Below are positions 26,901 through 36,615 of a stretch of DNA of 64,000 nt, piece after piece. The position numbers and the translations under genes were made by a program. Location: contig MU405211.1 of NCBI GenBank assembly GCA_022836615.1, positions 62,001-126,000 on the forward strand. The letters run 5' to 3'. The DNA is from Annulohypoxylon bovei var. microspora (lineage: Eukaryota; Ascomycota; Sordariomycetes; Xylariales; Hypoxylaceae). The stretch's first letter is position 1; every line of letters begins with the position of its first letter. The notes under the pieces were generated by a model. That model saw nothing but the letters and a program-made list of their open reading frames with translations, did not search any database and was not told where the DNA came from.

Positions 26901-27156
26901 TAGTTCCGGTCCGCTCGTTTCGAGACGGATGAGCAGGGATCCACGGAGCCCCGCTGCGTACCTCGATATGAATATAATTCTGGTTACATAATTGGATCCA
27001 AAGTAAACTCAATTGAGCAAATTATCTCTTTATTGAGTTGGTACCCCGCGATACAATATTTTTTTCTCTCTTAGAACATCGAATTTTGACTTGAAGTTAT
27101 ACAACTAATTCATCTCCCGTTGGTGCATTACGCTAAGCACGACAACTTGCGTGATC
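23908..27156. other. gene-poor AT-rich region, no gene seen
   Basis: About 3.2 kb without a supported gene. The part next to the gypsy remnant may be its more decayed upstream pol sequence. A 67-codon plus-strand ORF at 26298-26501 has one hydrophobic stretch but no other support. One TACCTAGGTA palindrome lies at 25498-25507. Confidence 0.55.
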
Positions 27157-27896
27157 ATGGCCGAAGCGCGAATCTCAGTACTTTGCAGCGGGAACGGGAC
27201 AAATCTCCAGGCACTCATCGACTCATGCGTCTCCAATGCACCTGAGAGCATACGGGGCAAGATTATTAAGGTGACAGTGAACAGGAAAGGGGCATATGCG
27301 ACCACGAGGGCAGAAAAAGCTGGCATCCCTACGGATTACTTCAACTTGGTTAAAGATGGATATCATAAACTTGGGGAGAAAGATCCGGCAGTGTTGAAAG
27401 AGGCCCGGCTGAAATACGATGCTGATTTGGCCGAGAGGATATTGAGAGATAAACCAGACCTTGTCGTCTTGGCAGGTTGGATGCATGTTCTGACGACGAG
27501 CTTCCTGCGGCCGGTCAGCAATGCCGGGGTGCCGATCATAAATCTTCACCCCGCTTTACCAGGTGCATTCAAATGTCTCTCCGAGTTGACCTTCTAGTTT
27601 TGTTTCTAACCAGGAATATCATAGGTGCTTATGATGGTGCTGGTGCCATTGATAGGGCCTACGAGGATTTCAAGGCCGGGAGGCTTGAGGATAACACAAC
27701 TGGAATTATGATTCACTATGTCATCGCTGAAGTTGACCGTGGCGAACCTATCCTAGTCCAGAAAATTAAGATCGAAGAGGGGGAAAGCCTGGAAGATCTA
27801 GAACAGAAGATCCATGGGTACGAGCATGGTCTGATTGTCAAAGCGACTGCAGTATTAGCAGAAAAGATATCTGCGGTAAAGGCAGCAAAGACATGA
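27157..27896 (+). CDS. ade8: phosphoribosylglycinamide formyltransferase (GAR transformylase)
   Basis: Two exons, 27157-27562 and 27625-27896, separated by a 62-bp intron (GTGCAT...CATAG) encode 225 residues, close to the ~214 of yeast Ade8. The enzyme transfers a formyl group from 10-formyl-tetrahydrofolate to glycinamide ribonucleotide, third step of de novo purine synthesis, cytosolic. Visible signatures: the phosphate-binding start ISVLCSGNGTNLQALID, the catalytic INLHPALPG (Asn129, His131) interrupted by the intron, and the folate-site HYVIAEVDRGEPI with Asp173. The start ATG at 27157 follows an in-frame GTG and lies directly before the conserved core. The gene stands alone on the edge of a gene-poor stretch. 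Confidence 0.95.
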
Positions 27897-29179
27897 GTCG
27901 AAAGCGGGGTTGACGATGGCTTCGGAGACCGAAATTTAGCAATTGCATGATCCTCACCATTAAGAGTCGATGGGGTAGGTATGTAAGTTGCTCATGAAAT
28001 GGAACGACATCGGATTCGGCTGCATTGTCTTATCTAAGTAGGACAGGATTTATCGTAGGTGATGTATCATTTGAAGTCTATAAAACCGCAAATCATTGGC
28101 GTTGGTATGACGAGACAAACGGGACGCGGCAGACCTCGTACTTAAAGCACAAGCAGACTATGCACATAGTAATATGCATGTTAGAATCCATTGATGAAAC
28201 GCTGGAGATGCTGGAGACGCTGGAGACGTAAACAAAATAGAGTTGAACTGCATACAGTATGCAAAATATGTATATTATAGAGTGTTAAGTGAGGGGCTTG
28301 AGGTAGGGACGTCGTACGCGGATGCGGATGTCCTCGGAGATAAATGGCGAGTTCAAAAAGGAGACCGACGATCAAAGGTCGGTTCAGATTAGAACTGCGA
28401 CGGCAAGTCATTTCAAAGCTGCAGCACTGCAAGTTGCAGTGCTGAAGCTGAGTGATGCAAAGTCAAGACGCCGCGGCTTGGCAAGCTATACCTATTAGGG
28501 TGTGATTGGCAGAGGGACCCTCTGAAGATCCAACGAAGACCCAATGAAGACCTCTAAACCCTCTAAAAAGGTCTGGAGATAGTCTGCCGACCCACTGGAG
28601 CCGCGGCGGCTGTGCACAGTGAACGTGACAGTATGTAAATTTTAGCCTCAAAAGTCTCAAGAGTAACGACGCGGAGTGCCTGCAGGGTCCACCCAATGTT
28701 ACCTTGAGAACTCGGCGTGCAGCTCTAAAACATGCCCTAGAAAGATAGAATAAAACAAATAATAGGAAACGTTTTTGCGTAAGCGTCGTTTATTATTGTT
28801 ATTATTATATGTTCGGTCTTGCTTGAGCTTTTTAATACCTCGCCAAGTGTCTAAGGTTTATTTTAGCTCCTAGTTTGAACTTTCTTTATTCTTGTTTACT
28901 TTCGTCTGAGCTATTTTTCCGTTTCTCACTTTTCTTCTTCGCGAGACGAAAGAGGGAAAAAAGTATATCCATTTTCCAACTGTAGCTAAGCTAGCTTTAG
29001 CTAAGCCCGCTTCCGTTGTGCGTCGTGCGCCGTCGCATTACTTTCTATACCATCCCACTATCACAAGCACAAACATACTTCTATACTACTTTCTACTCTT
29101 CTATTCTCCCTCCCCCCCACCCCTCCTATCTTCTATTCTACCTATATCCATATATACTACTTTCCACAAGATCCGCGAT
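27897..29179. other. intergenic with strong palindromes and pyrimidine-rich leader
   Basis: Contains two strong palindromes (28417-28449 and 28510-28524) and, from about 28860 to 29165, a C/T-rich tract that probably is the promoter and 5' leader of the downstream metal transporter. No gene recognised. Confidence 0.6.
28417..28449. repeat. 33-bp near-perfect palindrome
   Basis: CAGCACTGCAA (28422-28432) and TTGCAGTGCTG (28434-28444) pair perfectly around a single G. The arms extend to flanking AGCT on both sides with one mismatch. Confidence 0.9.
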
Positions 29180-31102
29180 ATGTCTACAGATAACTCCGCT
29201 GCCCGGCTATCTACCTCCGACCCGCGCCGAGGAGGATTGACTTCCTTCATGAAGGGATCATTCTTACTTTCGCAAGACGATAACGCCCCTCCTATATCAA
29301 CTCGTGGCCATGGCGCCCTCACCCATCTTCTCAGAAACCGTTCCTATGGCTCCTTACACAACTACGGTAGCACGTGGCGCGGCGCAATGCCGAACGGTAC
29401 AGATGACGAAGAATCCGCGCTATTGCCACCCTCATATTCGCGCTCCGAGTCTGACGATGAGGACCATCGTCGGTCCTCAACCGACGAGCGCCGGCTAAGC
29501 CAATTGCTCAATAGCAACCCTATGCGTTCAATGCGACTGATCGGTAATCCGAACCCTCGGTACAATTGGGGGCGCTACTGGAAGACGGAAGAACAGTTAA
29601 ATGCTATGCGGAAGCCGTTACGTGAATACTACGAACGCACGAACTATCTGGTACAGCAATACATCTACATCGACCGCTTGCTCGACAGCAGTCTACCTCA
29701 CGATCTAGTCAATGAGTACAATACGCTACACCACAGCTCATTCAAGGACCTCGACATCCCGACCACTATCTCCGAAGAGCTTTCAAGTGCCGTTAGTATC
29801 GGCAAGAGCAACCAAGGAAGTGGACAGGGAACTGATGATTCCGGTGGTCATGTCACCCCCCTCACGAGCTTCTCAAGTCCTCAGAAGTCGGGGTTTATCA
29901 GCAACGAGGATGTTGGCGGTGATGTACCGGCGGAGTCGCCTATTCTTCCCGTGATTAAGGTAAAGCGTACCCCAAAGGACATTTACCGTGCTACCGAGAC
30001 CACCCCCTTGTTCTTCGATAATGATGAGGACGACGAGCAATGGGACGGGCCGAAACCCGAGATTCCGTGGCTAGAAGAGGACGAAGAATTGGATAGTGGC
30101 GATCAGGTCGTTGCAACAGCCATCTACGTCAACTTTACGGCGAACGTGATCTTGCTAGCGGGTAAGATCGCCGTCGTTATTTCCGTATCCTCCATGTCAG
30201 TATTGGCTAGTTTGGTCGACGCTGTGCTGGATTTCCTGTCGACGGTCATAGTATGGACGACGACTTGGTTAATCTCCAGACAAGACCAGTACAAGTACCC
30301 GGTTGGAAGGCGCAAGTTAGAACCTCTGGGTGTTCTAGTTTTCTCGGTTATTATGATAACATCGTTTGTCCAAGTCGCGCTGGAATCATGTCAACGATTG
30401 GCTTCGCCCGATCATGAGCTGGTTGAAGTGTAAGTCATCTGTATTTTCTTTTCAGTCTGATCATGCTAATTTGTATTTAGTGGAATACCGGCGCTCAGTA
30501 TCATGCTCGGGACAGTCCTTATTAAAGGACTCTGTTGGTTATGGTGTCGTCTGGTCAAGAATTCGAGCGTCCAGGCTTTGGCCGACGACGCGATGACCGA
30601 CGTAATCTTTAACATGGGATCAATATTCTTTCCAATCGTCGGATTTTATGCGAAGATCTGGTGGATGGATGCTCTCGGCGGTCTCATTCTCTCGCTCGTT
30701 GTCATCTTTAACTGGTCTCAAACTTCGTTGCAGCACATCAAGAATCTGACCGGATTCTCTGCCACAGCCGACCAGCGAAACATCTGTAAGTCTTGGAAAG
30801 CACTTATTCCTTTTCTCGATATGTAATCATTCTAACCTTGATAAACAGTACTCTACCTCGCAATGCGTTTCGCCAACACGATAAAGCAAATCCAGGGCCT
30901 ACAAGCCTACCACGCCGGAGATAAGCTGAACGTCGAAGTCGACATCATCTTAGACGCATCTACTACGTTGAGAGATTCACACGATCTTTGCGAGAGCTTG
31001 GGCTACGTGCTAGAATCGGTTCCGATTGTGGATCGGGCCTTCGTTCACGCCGATTACGCCAGCTACAACTTGCCTACCCATATGGAACAGCAAAGTAGTT
31101 AA
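29180..31102 (+). CDS. cation diffusion facilitator, manganese-type DxxxD motifs
   Basis: Three exons, 29180-30429, 30481-30785 and 30849-31102, with 51- and 63-bp introns (GTAAGT donors) give 602 residues. The first ~310 residues are a hydrophilic, Ser/acidic cytosolic region. The membrane domain then begins VATAIYVNFTANVILLAGK, and the C-terminal CDF cytosolic domain ends in LESVPIVDRAFVHADY. Metal-site positions read DAVLD in the second helix and DAMTD in the fifth. A DxxxD pair in both helices is the pattern of Mn-transporting CDFs, whereas Zn transporters carry HxxxD. Likely exports Mn(II) from cytosol into Golgi, vacuole or outside by proton antiport. ATG 29180 was chosen over the earlier frame start at 29018 because the upstream part is a pyrimidine-rich leader without conserved features. 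Confidence 0.9.
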
Positions 31103-31824
31103 TGAATTTAAAAAGGGAATCATGGGATTTGAAGAGAGGAAGTAACCCGGTCTGGATTAGGAAAATCGTTGCATAGGCTGGTGCGTGTCATTTTCATTTC
31201 ATGGGTGCGTTTGGTTGGGAAAAGAGATCCTGGTGATTTTTAAGTGCGATACCATTTCGAATTGCTCTACATAGCATTTTGACGACGCTTTATTGCGAAC
31301 ACAATACATGCAATCATGGTTCTGAATACATATTCAGTTCCCGCATATGATGATGATTGGCCTTCAAATGAAAAGAATTTTGGGCCTACAATAAGAGGAA
31401 TCACTATGCACGTGTGAGACCTAGAGATGAGAACCGAATTGAAGTGAAGTCCCCCGCAGATGGATCAAGTTCAGCTCGCTAGGAGCGCTCGGCCCTTCTG
31501 CATTCTAAGCGGCGCGGCGTCCTTGAGGGCATTTTATATTCCACACTATGAGTTTTGATAGGGGCTTGTCATTGCGGTCTCCACTGGTAGACTCATGTTA
31601 GGACTACCTAGACCCCTGACAATAGGCATGTACCTTGCTCTCGTCAATAATTCGCACATCCTGGACTTAGCGCACCACTAGCCGAAGCTGAGCTATTTGT
31701 CTTGGAGTTTATTCTAACCGCAGTTGTAAAACCTCAGGCTGATTTATTCGTGTGCTATGAGAACACTCTATACTTAGGCAAATATAGAATGCATAGAAGT
31801 CTTATTCGTTACTCATTGGCGACC
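31103..31824. other. intergenic, contains a short dispersed repeat
   Basis: Spacer between the CDF gene and the truncated transporter. No gene. It contains the short repeat at 31558-31623 listed separately. Confidence 0.6.
31558..31623. repeat. short dispersed repeat ending CCCCTGACAAT
   Basis: Shares the words ATAGGGGCTT, GTCTCCACT and CCCCTGACAAT, in the same order, with the hairpin element at 38601-38652. The two look like diverged members of one small family. Confidence 0.55.
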
Positions 31825-32624
31825 CTAGAGAGAAGTAGTGTTTGGTATGAAGACCATGGAAACATAGTGCCGGTCGGCCCAGACTATCGGTGATGCAAAT
31901 AGCGTATACCCGGCAGCAAACAGAGCCATCCCAGCCCAGTCGATCCGACGTATCTTCTCCCTGAAAGACGAGTTGATAGCTTTCAGCTTCATGAATCCAA
32001 CTACCAGAACGAGTCCTATGGCTGACACGGGAAGATTTATCCATCCAATCCATCTCCACGTGGCGTATTGGCTGAATAGTCCACCAAGGATCAGACCAAG
32101 AATTGTGCCTACTGATATAGGAATCGATAGATAGCCGAGATACGATGGACGTTCCTTTAGAGCCGTCATATCGGCGAGGATTATTTCGTTGAGTACATCC
32201 AAGCCTCCGCCACCGAGTCCCTGGATGACTCGCCCAGTAATCAAGATGCCCGTATCTTGAGCTACGGAGAAGACGATGGAGCTGATAGTGAAAAAGAAAA
32301 AAGAGGAGTAAAGCAGCATTATGCGACCCATGGCGTTGGAAATACTGGTATAGACTGGCTGTGTGATGACCACGGCAAGCAAGAATGATATACTAGCCCC
32401 AAAAAGCTTCGAGAGTCGTTCCATGGAGTTCATGAACTAGGTACTATCCTGAGTAAACTCGTCGTTAGCGTAAATTTTCGGGGGGTGGGGGTTGGAGCGG
32501 AACGTCATACTGGTATTGCTATAGCGAAGACCGTGGCATCTAGAGCTACGATTAGACACATGACGAGGAGGCAGAGAAACGGTAGATAAAAAGCAAATAT
32601 TCTTGGTCTGGCTTCTTGTGGCAT
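31825..32624 (-). pseudogene. truncated MFS transporter (DHA-type drug/proton antiporter), N-terminal half only
   Basis: Exon 1 (32624-32511) encodes helix 1 with CLIVALDATVFAIAIP. A plausible 74-bp intron (donor GTATGA, branch GCTAACG, acceptor CCTAG) joins it to 32436-31825. Together they give 241 residues covering roughly the first six helices, including ITQPVYTSISNAMGR (loop 2-3) and GRVIQGLGGGG (helix 4). Full-length members have 12-14 helices and about 500-570 residues, so more than half is missing. Nothing resembling the second half follows downstream. The protein diverges after PIVWADRHY and stops. It lies beside a cluster of small transposable elements, so transposon-associated decay is likely. 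It could also be a half-size expressed protein, but I think this less likely. Confidence 0.72.
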
Positions 32625-32734
32625 TGTGTCTTGGCATTCTCATAGGGCTATTTTTCCATGTATTCCACTGGCAATGCCTTATTAATTACCAGGTAGGTAG
32701 CCATTATCACCAAGGAGAGAAAAGGAATAATTAT

Positions 32735-32830
32735 CCCCTTAATTGGCAGTTGTCTTCAAACAGGTCCAATAAGTAGATGCATTCTAGTTACCTGGTAAAC
32801 CCCGTGTGAAGACAACTGCCAACTAAGGGG
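32735..32830. repeat. hairpin-like inverted repeat, 27-bp arms
   Basis: Arms 32735-32761 and 32804-32830 are inverted copies with two mismatches (core TTGGCAGTTGTCTTCA). The loop is 42 bp. It abuts the left end of the next element. Confidence 0.85.
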
Positions 32831-32833
32831 GTG

Positions 32834-33637
32834 CACCCCGGTCCAGGTGAAGAAAACCCGCCAACCCGCCAATTCCTCTTTTCGTATGATCGCAGACCCA
32901 CTTATGAGCAGGGGTGCGCTGTAAGCAACTGTAAATTACAGCGCTTACAGCACTAAAGCCTACTGTAGCCACAATAAGCTACAGCCAGCCATAGCGAACA
33001 GCCTTCTATAAAGAATGAGCCAATCAAATTGCGAAGCGCTTCAACCAATCAAAACGCCGAACATTCAAGCTTTCATTCTCTTGTAAAAGTATACCACCAT
33101 GGATTATACTCAAGTAGTCCCTTACAGAAAATTGATTAAATTACAAACTTGATATATATCGATAGCTCTCGATGAGCTGAATTGATTGATATAGGTTGCA
33201 AACATCATCGATGGACAGGCGCTAAGATATTGTACGAATCAAGTTGTTGACACTCAAGGATACATACCTGCGCAACAGCTTCAAGCTAAAACAGTGTACC
33301 AAATATACGTTTTTCTTAACCAATACCAATATCATTCAATTCTCCTGAATGAGGGCTATTAAATGATACTTTTAAATATGTTATAAAACAATTATTAACA
33401 GCTAAGGCTGCGAAGCTAATCGAATCTTTGTGAAATATTTACCTCGAACCGCGTTTTAAGAAAAGGTGGTCACGTGATACTGTTTTACTTCCAAGGAGGC
33501 AAGCGCTGTAACTTACAGTGGGCTTTAGCCCTGTAAGCCCTGTAACTTACAGCGCACCCCTGTTAAAAGTGGATCGTGTTATCATGCGAAAAGAAGAATT
33601 GGCGGGTTGGCGGGTTTTCTTCACCTGGACCGGGGTG
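32834..33637. mobile_element. non-autonomous DNA element with ~100-bp terminal inverted repeats
   Basis: About 804 bp bounded by long inverted repeats: the left end reads CACCCCGGTCCAGGTGAAGA onwards and the right end is its reverse complement ending at 33637. The match runs for roughly 100 bp with scattered mismatches, including GAAAACCCGCCAACCCGCCA and CAGGGGTGCGCTGTAAG. CTGTAAGTTACAG-like subterminal words recur inside both ends. No transposase ORF is present, so it is non-autonomous. A target-site duplication could not be identified. Confidence 0.85.
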
Positions 33638-34213
33638 GGATAAGAACCTAATGAACCTTTTACCAACAATGTTACACAGCATGATGCTAAGGGATTCCTG
33701 CTCCGGAGTCTAATATATCACAGTACCTAGGTACCTGGTAGTCTAAAAATAAAGTTGCCGAAGATAGTCTTATCATGTCTTTTTCAACGTGCATAATTGA
33801 GTTACATTACGAGGATCAATTTAGTGATTAAATGCGAGGGTTATGGATGTGTTACAATAACTTTTACACTTCCAGTCACTTTCTATTGCCAGTTAAGGGG
33901 ATAGAGTATCTGAATACTTACCTCCTAATTATCTGCAGTCAACGAAGGCTAGAAAGGCTGTCTATCACCTTACACTCTTCGAAGGCTGCAATGAACCAAC
34001 CAACCAAGTCATTGATCATGGCAGCAACTGTGGGAGACTGGTTCGATGTAAGCAAGGTTGTGTACAGTCTATCAAAAGTACCTATGGGCCAGAAGACTTC
34101 AGCAACACAATTATACAGAACGACCAAAGAAGAACTTGAGGACATTATGCTATTATTAGGAAATTTTTATTCAAAATTTAGTGGCTGTAAGCCAATGGCT
34201 GGATATCTACGCC

Positions 34214-34531
34214 CCGCTACCACGCGTAGTTGTTGTTGTTGTTGTATTGTTTAACGTCTGAGCGAACGAGCGTGGGCTCCTCTTCGCAACCTCCCTAGGG
34301 GTATGGGACGTGGCAAGCTCTAATATACATGAAACTGATGGTCCTGATGATACTATGATGCCAAATCTTGCCTCGGGGGCTCAACATTCCCTGATTAGCG
34401 ATCACTACTTGTCGATCGGCCTAATCTCAAGCCATGCCGGCTTTGCAGGTCTGAACTAGATGGTTGGTCTAGTGGTTGGTTTTTAGGGTTCCACGACCTG
34501 TGGTTCCCTTCTGTGGCCGCTACCACGCGTA
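34214..34531. mobile_element. possible retroposon bounded by 15-bp direct repeats
   Basis: CCGCTACCACGCGTA occurs exactly at 34214-34228 and 34517-34531. The 288 bp between them begin with (GTT)5, which on the minus strand is a (CAA)n 3' tail. A variable-length target-site duplication plus simple-repeat tail is the layout of a LINE/SINE-type insertion in minus orientation. No reverse transcriptase is present. Confidence 0.45.
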
Positions 34532-34734
34532 CCCGATACAAATGTACCATTTACGAAAATGCACTTTACTCTCATACCTATACATACACTCCATCTCTAC
34601 GAATTTTGAAATACTATTGAAGATCTAACCATCTAAGATGAAATAGTAAAACTAATGACCTGCGTCTATCTTAGCAATACTAATGGGAAAATTGCAGAAG
34701 CCTAAGTTACCTAGGTAAATTAAGACTTGGATAT

Positions 34735-34974
34735 TGTCAGGGGGGGAACTGCCCTTGATTTTAGGTCTTACACAGGGTGAACGACTAGGAGATAGCACTG
34801 GTACTACGCGGGTGGCTCGCTGCAAATGGGTAGCATGGTAACATTAATAACGCTTACCCCTCCCTTAAAACTAAGGGGGCTTCGCCCCCTTATATATAAA
34901 CCACCACATGCGCTTGGACCTCGCTAGACCTACGTGATAGCTACCCTGGCCCTCTGGCCCCTTATACCCTGACA
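34735..34974. mobile_element. MITE with TGTCAGGG terminal inverted repeats
   Basis: 240 bp starting TGTCAGGG and ending CCCTGACA, flanked on both sides by the direct repeat GATAT (34730-34734 and 34975-34979). A perfect internal hairpin (TAAGGGGGC-TTC-GCCCCCTTA) lies at 34872-34892. There is no ORF. Confidence 0.7.
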
Positions 34975-35278
34975 GATATTATAATGCCGAACATTACCTA
35001 CGTCCTAGATAGCACCAATAGGACTACGTCGTGGCTACACATAAACATACATACCTACCTAGGTACCAATACATGTAGAAAATGCATTAAGTTAATATAT
35101 AGTAGACCATCGGACGTGTGCATGCAATTGTACTCCTTTCGTGACCTAGTTAGTAGGTTATAATCTTTTTCTCACTGATCACTTGTCCGAATAATTATTC
35201 TGCCCTGTACTAACCTTCAATATTAAGTACCTAAGGGCAGCCTTACATCTTGTATTGGATTCTAGACTGCAATCCACG

Positions 35279-36615
35279 ATGCCGGTAGAAGAAACAGCGG
35301 CGTTTAAAGAGTCCTTGCTTGAAGGTCCTGCGTTAAATCCACCGCCTGGAGTTACACCTAACTTCGAAAACCCAGGCGGTACGCACGCACTTGGGTATGG
35401 AATCGTTATATTGGCTGGCGTACTTTCATGTCTTTCTGTTCTGCTCCGTCTGCATTCTCGATATCGTGTAAAATCAATTAGACTTGAAGATGGGTTTTTC
35501 TTGGTAGCCTTTGTAAGCTATCTCTATTACGAATCCTACTATCCCTCGCTACTCTGACGATTCTATATTAGGGGTTTTTCGCTGGGCAGCTTTATATTGT
35601 TTACGACTTTGCGATATTCCCCGGAATGGACGTTCATCAGTGGAACGTTCAGATGAAGGTTTTTATCCATATTCTATTCGTGAGTCCTCTGACTATTATG
35701 TACTTTTATTTTTATTTAATTTATTTTTGAAAAGAACAAAGTCTAATGTTGTCAAGCATGCCCATGTTTATTTTATCATGTATATCCTTTGCATCTTATT
35801 CCTCAAAACAGCTATTCTACTAGATTGGTTACACATCTTCGTGCCTCTCAAACAACGCAATTACATGTTCTGGGTTTGCCACGCTATGCTTTGGTCCAAC
35901 GTCATATTCTACACCGTTGAAATTTTCATGGATATATTTCAATGCACCCCGCAAGAAAAGATCTGGAATCCTCTCTACGAAGGTGGCAGTTGTCCAATCG
36001 ATATGTATGTCCCCTACCGTGCAACTGGTATTCTCAACCTCATTTCGGACCTGTGCATTCTTCTCCTCCCACAAAAGGTTATCTGGGGCATGAATATGTC
36101 AAGATCGAAAAAATTGAGTATTTCCATTCTGTTCGCAGTCGGAATATTGTACGTTCTAATTTCGTGTCTTGCGCGTCTACTTTTCGTGGAAGTCTTACTA
36201 ACCCGATGCCAAACCAAAAAGCGCATGCGTCTCCGCAACCGTTCGCCTAATCTATTTTGATCAGTTTCTAGCCGCCACAGATCTTACGCATATCATTAAA
36301 CCTGCTGCTTTTTGGGATATCAGTGAAAATGTAGCCGGTTTTCTGATTATGGCGGCGCCGTCTATTCGCAAGGTTTTTCAAAGTATCCCCCTTCCCGAGT
36401 TTTTTGTTCACCTCCTCTGGCCATTTACGCGCACTGGCGCGTCAAACAACTACCGCGATGGCCTACCTTCCTGGCGTAAACCACCGTTTCAGAGGCGCCG
36501 GGGCCCTTGGGACATCACCGAGTTAGAAACCTCTAATATGATGTCACTAAGTAATACAATTGACGCGAAGGATGCCCGGCCTAGAACTGTTATAAATGAT
36601 ATGGGTTTGGAATAG
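35279..36615 (+). CDS. PTH11/SAT4-like rhodopsin-domain integral membrane protein
   Basis: Four exons reconstructed in phase: 35279-35512, 35572-35679, 35742-36148 and 36222-36615 (introns 59, 62, 73 bp), 380 residues. The third acceptor is the least certain; 35757 also fits. The protein carries the seven-helix fungal rhodopsin-domain layout: LGYGIVILAGVLSCLSVLLR (helix 1), RLEDGFFLVAF, the Cys-bearing extracellular loop around FQCTPQEKIWNP, LISDLCILLLPQ (helix 5), and after the last intron ACVSATVRLIYFDQF and FWDISENVAGFLIMAAPSI. The tail is short and hydrophilic. Family members are plasma-membrane receptors or sensors, Pth11 of Magnaporthe being the best known, but most have no known ligand. 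Read without splicing the frame seems broken; spliced it is intact. Confidence 0.87.

Larger units (their letters stand above)
33638..35278. other. intergenic, insertion-rich
   Basis: No gene supported; a 140-codon plus-strand ORF at 33832-34254 lacks domains and ends in a GTT simple repeat coding poly-Cys. It contains the direct-repeat-bounded segment and the MITE listed separately, plus TACCTAGGTA copies at 33724, 34708 and 35056. Confidence 0.6.

Noticed and set aside
33832..34254. 140-codon plus-strand ORF
   Set aside because: No recognisable domain; it ends in a poly-Cys stretch coded by a GTT simple repeat and lies in insertion-rich intergenic DNA.
35640..36260. Apparent frame break at the 3' end of the first PTH11-like gene
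   Set aside because: A 73-bp intron (GTACGT, branch CTAAC, acceptor AAAAG) restores the conserved ACVSATVRL frame, so the gene is intact.
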